A DNA stretch of 64,000 nt from Faunimonas pinastri (lineage in GTDB: Bacteria > Pseudomonadota > Alphaproteobacteria > Rhizobiales > Afifellaceae). Location: the NCBI RefSeq assembly GCF_900110915.1, contig NZ_FOFG01000008.1:1-64000 (forward strand), given 5' to 3'. Below, piece after piece: positions 1 to 9,366 of the stretch; the stretch's first letter is position 1; each line of letters opens with the position of its first letter. The notes beneath the pieces were generated by a model. The model made no database searches. It was not told the DNA's origin and saw only the letters and a program-made list of their open reading frames with translations. The translations under genes were made by a program, and so were the position numbers.

Positions 1-1
1 G

Positions 2-358
2 CTGCTGATCACCGCCGGCCAGGCTTCGGACAAAACCGCCGTTCCGGACCTGCTGGTCGGCCTGCCCGCAGCCGGAGCACTCGTTGCGGACCGCGCTTAT
101 GACAGCCGCGCCATCCTCGATCTTGTCGCCAAAACAGGCGGACAGGCGCATATCCCCACCCAGAGCCGGGTCCGTGTGCAGCGCTCCGTTGAGCCAGCCC
201 TCTACCGCCGGCGCAACCTCGTGGAGCGGTTCTTCTGCAAGCTCAAACACTTCCGCCGTGTCGCAACGCGCTTCGACAAGCTCGCCCGAAACTTTCTCGC
301 AGCCGTCCTGATCGCCTCAACACGCCTATGGCTGAGAGCTTATGAGTCTACGACCTAG
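2..358 (+). CDS. IS5-family transposase, 3' part (5' end outside window)
   Basis: This is the C-terminal part of a DDE transposase that cuts and pastes its own insertion sequence. The frame is open from the window edge to a TAG at 356-358. An Asp in the stretch ADRAYDS (about residue 30 of the visible part) fits the second catalytic Asp. Further on, Y-x2-R-x3-E-x6-K is present in YRRRNLVERFFCKLK, the YREK signature of IS4/IS5-type transposases that contains the catalytic Glu. The ending LRAYESTT is also typical of IS427-like members as I remember them. Whether the element is intact cannot be judged because its left end lies outside the window. The next gene starts about 95 bases downstream, so the element borders the iron-permease-like gene and the trp cluster. 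Confidence 0.85.
   Translation: MLITAGQASDKTAVPDLLVGLPAAGALVADRAYDSRAILDLVAKTGGQAHIPTQSRVRVQRSVEPALYRRRNLVERFFCKLKHFRRVATRFDKLARNFLAAVLIASTRLWLRAYESTT
340..355 (+). repeat. Candidate right terminal inverted repeat of the IS element
   Basis: The last 16 bases of the transposase coding frame before its stop (TTATGAGTCTACGACC) read GGTCGTAGACTCATAA on the other strand. That resembles ends of IS427-type elements as I remember them. If this is the true end, the TAG stop codon is supplied wholly or partly by the flanking target (CTAG or TA). The partner repeat is outside the window, so this rests on resemblance only. Confidence 0.4.
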
Positions 359-453
359 GCGCGTCGCCCAGTCGGGCCGGACGAGCGCAAGTGCCGCACT
401 GGCATCTTGAACGCTTGTGCTAGATCGGTGTTTAGACGCCGAAACGGCCTTGG

Positions 454-876
454 GTGGAACCGGAAGTGTTTAGTGAATTTGCCAGCCTCGTCGCCCGCGC
501 CATGGGACGACCGAGCGCTTTCATGATCTGTTGCGTCGTCGTGGTGCTCTGGGCCGTCAGTGGCCCGCTCTTTCATTATTCCGACACCTGGCAGCTGATC
601 ATCAATACGGGAACGACCATCGTCACCTTCCTGATGGTGTTCCTGATCCAGAATTCCCAGAACCGCGACGGAGCGGCGATCCAGGCCAAGCTGGACGAGC
701 TGATCCGGGCCAGCGCCGCGCAGAATGCCTTCATCGGCATCGAGCACCTGACGCAGGAAGAACTGGACCAGATCCGCGACCGCTGCGTCTCCCGCGCCAA
801 GATCGAGGAAGCGGCCGACGGAGCGGAGGAGCGGGCCAACGACCGCGCGCGCCGGGCCGCCGCCGCCGCCGGGTGA
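454..876 (+). CDS. Low affinity iron permease family small membrane protein
   Basis: A 140-residue protein of the family named low affinity iron permease (Pfam Iron_permease). Two hydrophobic segments are visible, at about residues 22-42 and 48-64, followed by IQNSQNRDGAAIQAKLDELI, the conserved signature of the family. The charged, alanine-rich C-terminal half is probably cytoplasmic. Real iron transport by bacterial members is poorly supported, so the name is a family label. GTG at 454 is the first possible start after an in-frame TAG at 433-435; GTG at 466 is an alternative, and no good ribosome binding site precedes either. The protein aligns over nearly its full expected length, so the adjacent IS element does not appear to have truncated it, though it may have replaced its promoter. 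Confidence 0.7.
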   Translation: MEPEVFSEFASLVARAMGRPSAFMICCVVVVLWAVSGPLFHYSDTWQLIINTGTTIVTFLMVFLIQNSQNRDGAAIQAKLDELIRASAAQNAFIGIEHLTQEELDQIRDRCVSRAKIEEAADGAEERANDRARRAAAAAG

Positions 877-978
877 GCCCTCACCGGCTCTAAGGACCGG
901 ACCGCATCCCGACCCCGACCTTTCCTTGACCCCGGCATGTCCCGGTCCTAATCCAAGGGGAACAGACAGGGTCCCGCC

Positions 979-1584
979 ATGCTGCTGGTCATCGACAATT
1001 ACGACAGTTTCACCTGGAACCTCGTTCACTATCTGGGGGAACTCGGCGCAAAGCCGAAGGTGGTGCGAAACGACAAGATCACCACGGAGGAAGCGCTCGC
1101 GCTGAAGCCGGAAGCCATTCTGCTGTCGCCCGGCCCCTGCACCCCCAACGAGGCCGGCATCTGCCTCGACGTGATCGAGAAATCCGCCGGCACGGTGCCG
1201 ATCTTCGGCGTCTGCCTCGGCCACCAGGCGATCGGGCAGGCCTATGGCGGCGACGTGATCCGCGCCCCCAGCCTGATGCATGGCAAGGTCTCCAAGATCG
1301 TGCATGAAGGCCGGGGCGTCTTCCACGGCATCAACGGCCCCTTCAACGCCACGCGCTATCATTCGCTGACGATCCGGCCGGAGACGATGCCGGGCGATCT
1401 CCTCGCCACGGCTCATTCGGAGGACGGCGTGGTGATGGGCGTCAGCCATCGCGCCCACCCGGTGCACGGCGTCCAGTTCCATCCGGAGAGCATCGCCTCC
1501 GAGCATGGGCACCGCATCCTCCGCAATTTCCTGGAGCTTGCCCGCACCTTCAACGAGACGACCGGACGCGAGACGGCGGCATGA
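979..1584 (+). CDS. trpG: Anthranilate synthase component II (glutamine amidotransferase)
   Basis: TrpG hydrolyses glutamine and passes ammonia to TrpE, which converts chorismate to anthranilate, the first step of tryptophan synthesis. The 201-residue class I amidotransferase has its catalytic triad visible: Cys79 in GVCLGHQ, and His168 and Glu170 in FHPES. The N-terminus [19 protein letters not shown] is typical of the TrpG/PabA family. A pabA role cannot be excluded by sequence alone, because these subunits can serve both pathways, but the direct coupling to trpD and trpC favours trpG. Its stop overlaps the trpD start by four bases (ATGA). A trpE gene is not in the window; the bases just upstream hold the iron-permease-like gene and an IS end. 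Confidence 0.95.
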   Translation: MLLVIDNYDSFTWNLVHYLGELGAKPKVVRNDKITTEEALALKPEAILLSPGPCTPNEAGICLDVIEKSAGTVPIFGVCLGHQAIGQAYGGDVIRAPSLMHGKVSKIVHEGRGVFHGINGPFNATRYHSLTIRPETMPGDLLATAHSEDGVVMGVSHRAHPVHGVQFHPESIASEHGHRILRNFLELARTFNETTGRETAA

Positions 1585-2633
1585 TACCCGTGCCAGTGCC
1601 CGCGCCCCTGCCCGACCTGAAAGCGCTGATCGCCAAGCTCGGCTCGGGGCGGACTCTCAGCCGGGACGAATCGCGCCGTGCGTTCGACATCATGATGTCG
1701 GGCGACGCGACGCCCAGCCAGATCGGCGGATTCCTCATGGCACTCCGCGTCAGGGGCGAGACGGTGGACGAAATCGCCGGCGCGGTGTCCTCCATGCGCA
1801 GCCGCATGACGCCCGTGGTCGCGCCCGAGGGCGCGGTGGATATCGTCGGCACCGGCGGCGACGCTTCGGGCACCTACAACATTTCCACCTGCTCGGCCTT
1901 CGTGCTGGCCGGCGCGGGCGTGCCGGTGGCCAAGCACGGCAACCGCGCCCTCTCCTCCCGCTCCGGCGCGGCGGACGTGCTGACCGCGCTCGGCGTCAAG
2001 GTGGACATACCGCCGGAAACCATCTCCCGCTGCATCAATGAGGCCGGCATCGGCTTCATGTTCGCGCCGAACCACCATGCCGCCATGCGCCACGTCGGCC
2101 CCAGCCGGGTGGAACTGGGAACGCGCACGATCTTCAATCTGCTCGGACCGCTCTGCAACCCCGCCAACGTCAAGCGCTACATGTTCGGCGTGTTTTCCCG
2201 CGAGTGGATCGAGCCGCTGGCGAAGGTCCTGCAGGCGGTGGGCGCGGAAAGCGCCTGGGTGGTGCACGGCGCCTTCGGCGAGACGGGCGGGATCGACGAG
2301 ATCAGCACGACCGGCACCAGTTACGTGGCTGAACTGAAGGACGGCGCGATCCGTACCTTCGAGATCCACCCCACCGACGTCGGCATCGCCGTGGCCCAGC
2401 CGCGGGAACTCGTCGGCGGCGACGCCGAGCATAATGCCCGCGCGCTCCGCGCCGTCCTCGATGGTGAACCCGGCGCCTACCGGGACGTTGTCACGATGAA
2501 CGCCGGCGCCGCCCTGATGGTCGCCGGCCGCGTGGAGCTTCTTGCCGAGGGTGTGGCGAAGGCGCGCGAGAGTATCGATACCGGCCGCGCCAAGGCGGCC
2601 TATGAGCGGCTCGTCGCCGTCTCCAACGGGTGA
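1581..2633 (+). CDS. trpD: Anthranilate phosphoribosyltransferase
   Basis: TrpD transfers the phosphoribosyl group of PRPP to anthranilate, the second dedicated step of tryptophan synthesis. The 350-residue protein has the expected length. It carries the PRPP-binding GTGGD motif at residues 90-94 and the KHGNR motif at 118-122, with [10 protein letters not shown] following. A proline-rich stretch of about ten residues precedes the helical domain. The ATG overlaps the trpG stop codon, which indicates translational coupling. trpC starts three bases after the stop, so trpG, trpD and trpC form one transcription unit. Confidence 0.96.
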   Translation: MIPVPVPAPLPDLKALIAKLGSGRTLSRDESRRAFDIMMSGDATPSQIGGFLMALRVRGETVDEIAGAVSSMRSRMTPVVAPEGAVDIVGTGGDASGTYNISTCSAFVLAGAGVPVAKHGNRALSSRSGAADVLTALGVKVDIPPETISRCINEAGIGFMFAPNHHAAMRHVGPSRVELGTRTIFNLLGPLCNPANVKRYMFGVFSREWIEPLAKVLQAVGAESAWVVHGAFGETGGIDEISTTGTSYVAELKDGAIRTFEIHPTDVGIAVAQPRELVGGDAEHNARALRAVLDGEPGAYRDVVTMNAGAALMVAGRVELLAEGVAKARESIDTGRAKAAYERLVAVSNG

Positions 2634-2636
2634 TTC

Positions 2637-3461
2637 ATGGCCGATATCCTGAAGAAGATCGAAGCCTACAAGCGCGAGGAAATCGCCGCCGCGAAAAGTG
2701 CGGCTCCGCTGCCGGAGCTGAAGGTGCGGATCGCCGAACAGGATGCGCCGCGCGATTTTCAGGGCGCGCTTGAACTGGCTGTCGAGCGCATCGGTGCGGG
2801 ACTGATCGCCGAGATCAAGAAAGCGAGCCCGTCCAAGGGCCTGATCCGGCCGGATTTCGATCCGCCGGCCCTGGCGGCGGCCTACGAGGAAGGCGGCGCG
2901 GCCTGCCTGTCCGTGCTCACGGACAAGCCCTCGTTTCAGGGTGCGCCGGAGTTTCTGGTCGCCGCGCGTGAGGCCTGCTCGTTGCCGGTGCTGCGCAAGG
3001 ACTTCATGTTCGAGCCCTATCAGGTCTACGAGGCGCGCGCCTGGGGCGCCGACGCGATCCTGATCATCCTGGCGGCGCTCAGCGACGACGAGGCGAAGGC
3101 CATCGAGGATGCCGCCTTCGAACTCGGCATCGGCGCGCTTCTGGAGGTGCATGACGAAGAGGAACTGGATCGGGCGCTGCGTCTCTCCTCGCCGCTGATC
3201 GGCATCAACAACCGGAATCTGCGCACCTTCGAGACGGACCTCGCGACCTCCGAGCGGCTGGCCCTGCAAGTCGACGACGACCGTCTCGTGGTCGGCGAAA
3301 GCGGGATCTTCACCCCCGCCAATATCGAGCGGCTGAACCGCGTCGGCATCAAGAGCTTCCTGATCGGCGAAAGCCTGATGCGGCAGCAGGATGTCGCATC
3401 AGCGACGCGCGATCTGCTCGCCCCGTCGGCCGCCGCGGTTTCCACTTCCACCGTGGAGTGA
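2637..3461 (+). CDS. trpC: Indole-3-glycerol phosphate synthase
   Basis: TrpC closes the ring of 1-(o-carboxyphenylamino)-1-deoxyribulose 5-phosphate to give indole-3-glycerol phosphate. The 274-residue single-domain TIM barrel is not fused to TrpF. Signature [11 protein letters not shown] is at residues 58-68, LRKDFM at 119-124, and VGESGIFT near the C-terminus. The last 15 residues or so are a serine/threonine/alanine-rich tail beyond the barrel. The gene sits three bases after trpD and abuts moaC, so tryptophan and molybdopterin genes appear to share a message. Confidence 0.96.
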   Translation: MADILKKIEAYKREEIAAAKSAAPLPELKVRIAEQDAPRDFQGALELAVERIGAGLIAEIKKASPSKGLIRPDFDPPALAAAYEEGGAACLSVLTDKPSFQGAPEFLVAAREACSLPVLRKDFMFEPYQVYEARAWGADAILIILAALSDDEAKAIEDAAFELGIGALLEVHDEEELDRALRLSSPLIGINNRNLRTFETDLATSERLALQVDDDRLVVGESGIFTPANIERLNRVGIKSFLIGESLMRQQDVASATRDLLAPSAAAVSTSTVE

Positions 3462-3463
3462 CC

Positions 3464-3940
3464 TTGAGCGAACTCACCCATCTCGACGCTTCCGGCGCGG
3501 CCAACATGGTCGACGTCGCGGAGAAGAACGTCACGACGCGCACGGCCATCGCCTCGGGCAGTGTCGTCATGGAGCAGGCGACGCTGGATCTCATTCTTTC
3601 CGGCAATGCCAAGAAGGGCGACGTGATCGCCACGGCCCGGATTGCCGGCATCATGGCCGCCAAGCGCACGCATGAACTGATCCCGCTCTGCCATCCCCTG
3701 GCGCTGACGAAGGTGTCGGTGGATATCGAACCGGACGCATCCTTGCCGGGCCTGCGCGTCACGGCGCTCGCCAAGCTCGACGGCAAGACCGGCGTGGAAA
3801 TGGAGGCGCTGACCGCGGTCTCCGTGGCCTGTCTCACCATCTACGACATGGCGAAGGCGGTGGACCGGGCGATGCGGATCACCGGGATTCGCGTGGAAGA
3901 AAAGACCGGCGGCCGCTCCGGCACGTACCGGGCGGAGTAG
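3464..3940 (+). CDS. moaC: Cyclic pyranopterin monophosphate synthase (MoaC)
   Basis: MoaC converts the MoaA product 3',8-cyclo-7,8-dihydro-GTP into cyclic pyranopterin monophosphate in molybdenum cofactor synthesis. Visible motifs are [27 protein letters not shown] and KTGGRSG, all conserved in the family, and the length (158 residues) is normal. I chose the TTG at 3464. It gives the usual family N-terminus ([10 protein letters not shown]) and has GGAG at 3455-3458 five bases upstream. A GTG at 3458 overlapping the trpC stop would add only two residues and lacks a binding site. moeA follows two bases after the stop. Confidence 0.95.
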   Translation: MSELTHLDASGAANMVDVAEKNVTTRTAIASGSVVMEQATLDLILSGNAKKGDVIATARIAGIMAAKRTHELIPLCHPLALTKVSVDIEPDASLPGLRVTALAKLDGKTGVEMEALTAVSVACLTIYDMAKAVDRAMRITGIRVEEKTGGRSGTYRAE

Positions 3941-3942
3941 AC

Positions 3943-5136
3943 ATGGCCCTGCTTCCCGTCGCCGATGCGCTGGAACGCCTTCTTTCCGGCGTGGCACCGA
4001 CCGAGACCGAGATGCTGCCGCTGGCGCAGGCTGCCGGCCGCGTTCTCGCGGACGACATTGCCGCCACCCGCACGCAGCCACCCTTCGCCGCCTCCGCCAT
4101 GGATGGCTATGCCCTTCGCGCGGCCGACGCGGCTGCCGGGGCGGAACTTCGCGTGGTCGGCGAATCCCGCGCGGGCGAGCGGTTCGAGGGCAGCGTCGGC
4201 GTCGGCGAAGCCGTCCGCATCTTCACCGGCGCTCCTGTTCCTGCGGGCGCCGACACGGTCCTGATCCAGGAGAACACGGAGCGGCGCGGCGACATCGTCG
4301 TCGTGCAGGAAGCCGCTCAGGCAGGCCGGCACATCCGCGCCGAGGGTCTGGATTTCGCGGCCGGCGATATCCTCCTCAAGGCCGGTCGGCGGCTCGATCC
4401 GCGGGCTATTGCGCTGGCCGCCGCGATGAACCATGCGGCGCTGCCCGTGCGTCGGCGGCCCGTCGTGGCGCTGCTTTCCACCGGAGACGAACTCGTGCCG
4501 GCCGGCGCCGAGCCCGGGCCGGACCAGATCGTCTCCTCCAACGGGCCCGGCCTCACGGCCTTTGTCGGCGAAGCCGGCGGCGAGCCCCTGGATCTCGGCA
4601 TCGCGCCGGATGATATGGATGCCATCGAGGCGGCGATCCGCCGGGGCGCCGGGGCCGATATCCTTGTGCTGATCGGCGGCGCGTCGGTCGGCGACCACGA
4701 TCTCGCGCAGGGTACGCTCGCCCGCATGGGCATGACGCTCGACTTCTGGAAGATCGCCATGCGGCCGGGCAAGCCGCTGATCGTCGGCCGCCTTGGCGAG
4801 CAGCAGGTCCTGGGCCTGCCCGGAAATCCAGTCTCCGCGATGGTGGTCGCAACCCTGTTCCTGAAGCCGCTGATCCGCGCCATGCTGGGCGATACCAGCG
4901 CCACGCCGCCGGTCACCGCCCGGCTTGGGACCGCGATGCCCGCGAATGACGGCCGGCAGGATTACGTGCGCGCGCGCACCGAGTTCAAGAACGGAGAGCG
5001 CGTGGTCTTTCCATTCAGCCGGCAGGACTCTTCCATGCTTGGCCTGCTGGCCGCTGCCGATGCGCTGATCGTGCGCCCACCGCTCGCCGAGGCTGCGGAA
5101 GAAGGCACCCTCGTTCCACTGATGCCGCTGGACTGA
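3943..5136 (+). CDS. moeA: Molybdopterin molybdotransferase (MoeA)
   Basis: MoeA inserts molybdate into adenylylated molybdopterin to complete the molybdenum cofactor. The 397-residue protein has the family landmarks in order: AMDGYA (52-57), IFTGAPVP (93-100), STGDEL (179-184), GGASVGDHD (245-253), RPGKP (274-278) and GLPGNPVS (291-298), then a C-terminal beta domain. It begins two bases after moaC and ends the trp-moa unit. The next gene, on the opposite strand, ends at 5228, and no clear terminator is visible in the 91 bases between them. Confidence 0.96.
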   Translation: MALLPVADALERLLSGVAPTETEMLPLAQAAGRVLADDIAATRTQPPFAASAMDGYALRAADAAAGAELRVVGESRAGERFEGSVGVGEAVRIFTGAPVPAGADTVLIQENTERRGDIVVVQEAAQAGRHIRAEGLDFAAGDILLKAGRRLDPRAIALAAAMNHAALPVRRRPVVALLSTGDELVPAGAEPGPDQIVSSNGPGLTAFVGEAGGEPLDLGIAPDDMDAIEAAIRRGAGADILVLIGGASVGDHDLAQGTLARMGMTLDFWKIAMRPGKPLIVGRLGEQQVLGLPGNPVSAMVVATLFLKPLIRAMLGDTSATPPVTARLGTAMPANDGRQDYVRARTEFKNGERVVFPFSRQDSSMLGLLAAADALIVRPPLAEAAEEGTLVPLMPLD

Positions 5137-5227
5137 ACTTCCGGGCCGTCGCCTTTCGGTCGGACGGCTTCGCCAACCGTTCTCGCGGACGGTCTGTGGT
5201 CGTCTTCAGCCGGCGGAAACCGAACGT

Positions 5228-5428
5228 CTATTCCAGTGGCGTGAACTGAATGGCGACGCCGGAAGCCGCGGCCGCGCGAACCAGCGCAACCACGATCTCC
5301 TTGGGAGCGAGCTCCGCCCCGGGGAGCGCGGCGATTTTTTTGGCCTCAATACCGGTACGAAGGACAGATCCGGAATTACGGGCTTTTTCGACAGCAATCT
5401 TGACGCTGTCCTGAACGATATCGGTCAT
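5228..5428 (-). CDS. Small protein of unknown function, 66 residues
   Basis: I do not recognise this protein. The start at 5428 (MTDIVQDSV) is supported by GGAGG eight bases upstream. The protein has a mixed, mostly soluble composition, with no signal peptide, no cysteine and no clear membrane segment. It is predicted helical in its first half (VKIAVEKARNSG) and ends with a hydrophobic stretch (IVVALVRAAAASGVAIQF). It is divergent from the GFA-fold gene at 5551, with 122 bases between them, and converges with moeA. Coding is supported by the ribosome binding site and normal codon use. Confidence 0.55.
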   Translation of the reverse strand: MTDIVQDSVKIAVEKARNSGSVLRTGIEAKKIAALPGAELAPKEIVVALVRAAAASGVAIQFTPLE

Positions 5429-5478
5429 GCTGAATTCCTCCACCGTGCACGACGGGAATTGAGGATACCTCTATTGGA

Positions 5479-5491
5479 CCGAATCATTCGG
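5479..5491. promoter_or_regulatory. Palindrome in a divergent promoter region (candidate operator)
   Basis: CCGAAT-C-ATTCGG is a perfect 13-base palindrome in the AT-richer gap between the divergent genes ending upstream at 5428 (-) and starting at 5551 (+). Position and symmetry fit a small repressor site, but no regulator gene is adjacent. Confidence 0.25.
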
Positions 5492-5550
5492 CGAATAGCA
5501 AATCCTAATTTTCTCCCAATGATTGCTGAATTCATTCACCGGGGTACGCC

Positions 5551-6045
5551 ATGACTGATCTGCTGAAAGGCTCCTGCCGCTGCGGCGCCGTTTCCTACCA
5601 GCTGCAGAGCCATTCGCCCTATCCCTACCAGCTCTGCTACTGCTCGATCTGCCGGAAGACGGCGGGTGGCGGCGGTTTCGCCATCAACATCATGGGCAAT
5701 GCGAAGACGCTGGACGTAAGCGGCCGGGAAGCGCTGGGTGTCTACCGGACAGAGATCGAGCGCGACGGCGGTCACTGCGAAACCAGCACCGGCGAGCGGA
5801 ACTACTGCACCCGATGCGGGTCCGCGCTCTGGCTCTACGACCCGCAATGGCCGGACCTCATCCACCCCCACGCTTCTTCACTGGATACCGACCTGCCGAC
5901 GCCGCCTTCCCGGGTCCATCTGATGCTGAAATACAAAGCCAGCTGGGTCGAGCCCGACGTGGGCCCGGAAGACCAGTGTTTCGAGGAATATCCGGATCAG
6001 TCGATCGAGGATTGGCACAGGACCCGGGGTCTCTGGATCGACTGA
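5551..6045 (+). CDS. GFA (CENP-V/GFA fold) zinc-binding family protein
   Basis: A 164-residue member of the glutathione-dependent formaldehyde-activating enzyme (Gfa/CENP-V) fold. The zinc ligands are visible: GSCRCGAVSY near residues 8-17, CYCSICRKTAGGGGFA near 29-44, and YCTRCGSALW near 84-93. Most members of this fold are not proven formaldehyde enzymes, so only the fold is assigned. A weak GGGG precedes the ATG. The gene stands alone and is not grouped with formaldehyde or glutathione genes, which argues against a firm functional call. Confidence 0.8.
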   Translation: MTDLLKGSCRCGAVSYQLQSHSPYPYQLCYCSICRKTAGGGGFAINIMGNAKTLDVSGREALGVYRTEIERDGGHCETSTGERNYCTRCGSALWLYDPQWPDLIHPHASSLDTDLPTPPSRVHLMLKYKASWVEPDVGPEDQCFEEYPDQSIEDWHRTRGLWID

Positions 6046-6138
6046 TCCTGTCCCCGAAAGATTAACGCAACGACGCCCGCCCGGCCGGAACTTAGATCAT
6101 GTCCCGCCGTTTGTCCGGCTCAGCCGAAGGGGATACCT

Positions 6139-8379
6139 ATGGACGTCAGTTCCACCACGATGGAGCGATCCGCTACAATGATCAACAAGTCCCGCATCCG
6201 GGAAGGCCGCCCCTATCCGCTCGGTGCGACATGGGATGGGCTGGGTGTCAATTTCGCCCTTTTCTCGGCCAACGCCACCAAGGTTGAACTCTGCATTTTC
6301 GATAATGACGGAGAAACCGAGCTGGAGCGCGTCGAGCTGCCGGAATATACCGACGAAGTCTGGCACGGCTATCTCCCGGACGCCCGTCCCGGCACCGTCT
6401 ATGGCTATCGCGTGCACGGCCCCTACGAGCCGGATGTCGGCCATCGCTTCAATCCCAACAAGCTTCTCATCGATCCGTATGCCAAGCAGCTCGTCGGCGA
6501 ACTGAAGTGGGCGCCGGAGCTCTTCCCCTACAAGGTCGGCTCGCCGGACAAGGACCTCGATTTCGATGATCGCGACAGCGCCGCCTTTGTGCAGAAGTGC
6601 CGGGTCATCGATCCCGCCTTCACCTGGGGCACCGACCGCAAGCCCTCAGTGCCGTGGGACCGCACCATCGGCTACGAAATGCATGTGCGCGGCTTCACCA
6701 AGATGCACCATCATGTGCCGGAAGAAATCCGCGGCACCTTCGCCGGCCTCGCCGATCCGCAGGTCATCGAGTACCTGAAGCAGCTCGGCATCTCCTCCGC
6801 CGAGCTCCTGCCAATCCACGCTTACGTCGATGACGACTACCTGCTCCAGAAGGACCTGCGGAACTACTGGGGCTACAACACCATCGCGTTCTTCGCGCCC
6901 CAGCCGCGCTACCTGCACTCGCCCTTCGTCAACGAGTTCAAGGAGACGGTGAACCAGTTCCATGCCGCCGGCATCGAGGTCATCCTCGACGTGGTCTACA
7001 ACCACACCGCCGAAGGCAACGAGATGGGGCCGATGCTCTCCATGAAGGGCATCGACAATGCGAGCTACTACCGCCTGCTGCCGGACCAGAAGCGCTATTA
7101 CATCAACGACACCGGCACCGGGAACACGCTGAACCTCAGCCATCCCCGCGTGTTGCAGATGGTCGCCGACAGCCTGCGCTACTGGGCGACCGAGATGCGC
7201 GTCGATGGTTTCCGCTTCGATCTGGCGACGATTCTCGCCCGCGAACCCTATGGCTTCGACGAGGGCGGCGGCTTCCTCGACAGCTGCCGGCAGGATCCCG
7301 TCCTCTCGCAGGTCAAGCTCATCGCCGAGCCTTGGGATATCGGCCCCGGCGGCTACCAGGTCGGCCATTTCCCGCCGGGCTGGGCGGAGTGGAACGACAA
7401 GTACCGCGATACCGTCCGCGCCTTCTGGAAAGGCGACGAAGGCAAGCTGCCGGATCTCGCCGCGCGGCTCACCGGTTCCGGCGACCTGTTCAACCGCCGT
7501 GGTCGCAAGCCCTGGGCGAGCGTCAACTTCATCACCGCCCATGACGGCTTCACGCTGCACGATCTCGTTTCGTACAACGAGAAGCACAACGAGGCGAATG
7601 GCGAGGACAATCGCGACGGCCACAGCGACAACCATTCCTATAATTACGGAGTGGAAGGCCCGACCGACGATCCGGAGATCATCGAGACCCGCGAGCGCCA
7701 GAAGCGCAACATGCTGGCGACGCTGCTCCTGTCGCAGGGAACGCCGATGATCCTGGCGGGCGACGAGTTCGGCCGCACGCAGAACGGCAACAACAACTCC
7801 TACGCCCAGGACAACGAGCTCAACTGGATCGACTGGAAGTCCATCTCGGAAGATGGCCGGCAGATGGTCGATTTCGTGCGCAAGCTGATCTCGATCCGGC
7901 GCGCCTACCCGATCCTGCATCGAGGCCGTTTCCTGATCGGCGAGTACAACGAGGAACTAGACGTCAAGGACGTGACGTGGCTCTCGCCCAACGGCGAGGA
8001 GATGACGATCGAGCAGTGGAACGACAACAACGCCCGCTGCTTCGGCCTCGTCCTCGACGGCCGCGCGCAACCGACCGGCATCAAGAAGCGGGGCGATGAC
8101 GCCACTCTGCTGCTGATCATGAACTCCTACCATGACGTGGTGGAGTTCACGCTGCCCGAGGTGCCGGAAGGCGAGAACTGGCGCTGCCTGATCGACACCA
8201 ACGTGCCGGACCGCATCGAAGACGAGCCGCATGCCTTCGGCGAGACCTACGAGGTGACCGGTCGTTCGCTCCTCCTCTTCGTCCTCTCGCGATCGACGAA
8301 GAAGAACCGTCCGCTTCGTGCCGGTATCGGCGCCCTGCTGGACGTGGCGGAAGATCCGATCCCGACCGATAAGCTCTGA
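6139..8379 (+). CDS. glgX: Glycogen debranching enzyme GlgX
   Basis: GlgX hydrolyses alpha-1,6 branches of phosphorylase-limit glycogen. The protein has 746 residues. An N-terminal CBM48-like domain (about 22-120) is followed by a GH13 barrel. Catalytic residues are the nucleophile Asp361 in GFRFDLA, the acid/base Glu397 in AEPWDIGPGGY, and the stabilising pair His468-Asp469 in TAHDGFTLHD. The region NRDGHSDNHSYNYG is typical of GlgX/isoamylase. AAGGGG lies about eight bases upstream of the ATG. No other glycogen gene is nearby, and a strong terminator follows the gene. Confidence 0.93.
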   Translation: MDVSSTTMERSATMINKSRIREGRPYPLGATWDGLGVNFALFSANATKVELCIFDNDGETELERVELPEYTDEVWHGYLPDARPGTVYGYRVHGPYEPDVGHRFNPNKLLIDPYAKQLVGELKWAPELFPYKVGSPDKDLDFDDRDSAAFVQKCRVIDPAFTWGTDRKPSVPWDRTIGYEMHVRGFTKMHHHVPEEIRGTFAGLADPQVIEYLKQLGISSAELLPIHAYVDDDYLLQKDLRNYWGYNTIAFFAPQPRYLHSPFVNEFKETVNQFHAAGIEVILDVVYNHTAEGNEMGPMLSMKGIDNASYYRLLPDQKRYYINDTGTGNTLNLSHPRVLQMVADSLRYWATEMRVDGFRFDLATILAREPYGFDEGGGFLDSCRQDPVLSQVKLIAEPWDIGPGGYQVGHFPPGWAEWNDKYRDTVRAFWKGDEGKLPDLAARLTGSGDLFNRRGRKPWASVNFITAHDGFTLHDLVSYNEKHNEANGEDNRDGHSDNHSYNYGVEGPTDDPEIIETRERQKRNMLATLLLSQGTPMILAGDEFGRTQNGNNNSYAQDNELNWIDWKSISEDGRQMVDFVRKLISIRRAYPILHRGRFLIGEYNEELDVKDVTWLSPNGEEMTIEQWNDNNARCFGLVLDGRAQPTGIKKRGDDATLLLIMNSYHDVVEFTLPEVPEGENWRCLIDTNVPDRIEDEPHAFGETYEVTGRSLLLFVLSRSTKKNRPLRAGIGALLDVAEDPIPTDKL

Positions 8380-8399
8380 GCCGAGCCGCATCGATCCGA

Positions 8400-8432
8400 C
8401 AAAGGGCGCCCGCGAGGCGCCCTTTGCTTTTT
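8400..8432 (+). terminator. Rho-independent terminator after glgX
   Basis: A perfect 11-bp stem (8400-8410 pairs with 8416-8426; CAAAGGGCGCC) has a five-base loop and is followed by CTTTTT on the + strand. It lies 20 bases after the glgX stop and separates glgX from the SDR gene. Confidence 0.85.
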
Positions 8433-8484
8433 CGCGCAGAAGCGCATCTAGAAAAGCATCCCTCTCCTGTCCCGAGGAATCATC

Positions 8485-9333
8485 ATGACTGACCATCCCG
8501 CCCTCGCCCCCGGCCATGTCGCCGTGATCACGGGAGGCGCCAGCGGCATCGGCCTTGCCGCGGCGGAACGCTTCGCCAGCTTCGGCATGAAGGTCGCGCT
8601 TGCCGATATCGACGAGGCAGCGCTGGAAACCGCCCGCGCGCAGGTCGCCAATGTGGCTGCCGTACCGCAGGATGTTCTCGCGGTGCTCACGGATGTCAGT
8701 CGGCGCGAGGACATCGAGGCGCTGAAGAGCCGCGTCTACCAGGCTTTCGGCGCCGTGCATGTCCTGATGAACAATGCCGGGCGCGAGGGTGGCGGCAAGC
8801 TCCTCGGCGGCGCGGATGCCTGGCAGAAGACGCTGGGCGTGAACCTCTGGGGCGTCATCAACGGCATCCAGGTCTTCGCCCCCGACATGATCGCCGCGAA
8901 AACGCCGGGCGCCATCATCAACACCGGCTCCAAGCAGGGCATAACCACCCCGCCGGGCGATACGGCCTATAACGTCAGCAAGGCCGGCATCAAGGTGACG
9001 ACCGAAGCGCTCGCCCACGACCTCCGTGGCATCGAGGGCTGCCAGGTGACCGCGCATCTCCTGATTCCCGGCTTCACCTTCACCGGCTTCACCCGCAAGC
9101 GCGTCACCGAGAAGCCGGTTGCCGCCTGGACGTCGGAGCAGGTCGTGGACTTCATGCTGCCGGCGCTCGGCAAGGGCGACTTCTACATTCTCTGCCCCGA
9201 CAACGACGTGACGCGGGCCACGGACGAGAAGCGCATGCGCTGGACGATGGACGACGTGATCCGTAATCGGCCTGCCCTGTCGCGCTGGCATCCCGACTAC
9301 AAGGACGAATTCGCGAGCTACATGAAGGATTAG
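8485..9333 (+). CDS. SDR-family NAD(P)-dependent oxidoreductase
   Basis: A classical short-chain dehydrogenase/reductase of 282 residues. The dinucleotide motif TGGASGIG is at 16-23, NNAG at 96-99, a Ser in NTGSKQG at about 149, and the active-site YNVSK at 162-166. An acidic DID after strand 2 (residues 41-43) suggests NAD(H) over NADP(H). The substrate cannot be told from sequence. GAGG lies seven bases upstream of the ATG. The gene sits alone between the glgX terminator and the lexA promoter. Confidence 0.85.
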   Translation: MTDHPALAPGHVAVITGGASGIGLAAAERFASFGMKVALADIDEAALETARAQVANVAAVPQDVLAVLTDVSRREDIEALKSRVYQAFGAVHVLMNNAGREGGGKLLGGADAWQKTLGVNLWGVINGIQVFAPDMIAAKTPGAIINTGSKQGITTPPGDTAYNVSKAGIKVTTEALAHDLRGIEGCQVTAHLLIPGFTFTGFTRKRVTEKPVAAWTSEQVVDFMLPALGKGDFYILCPDNDVTRATDEKRMRWTMDDVIRNRPALSRWHPDYKDEFASYMKD

Positions 9334-9366
9334 CGATCTCTTAGCCAATCAGGCGTATGACTGGGG

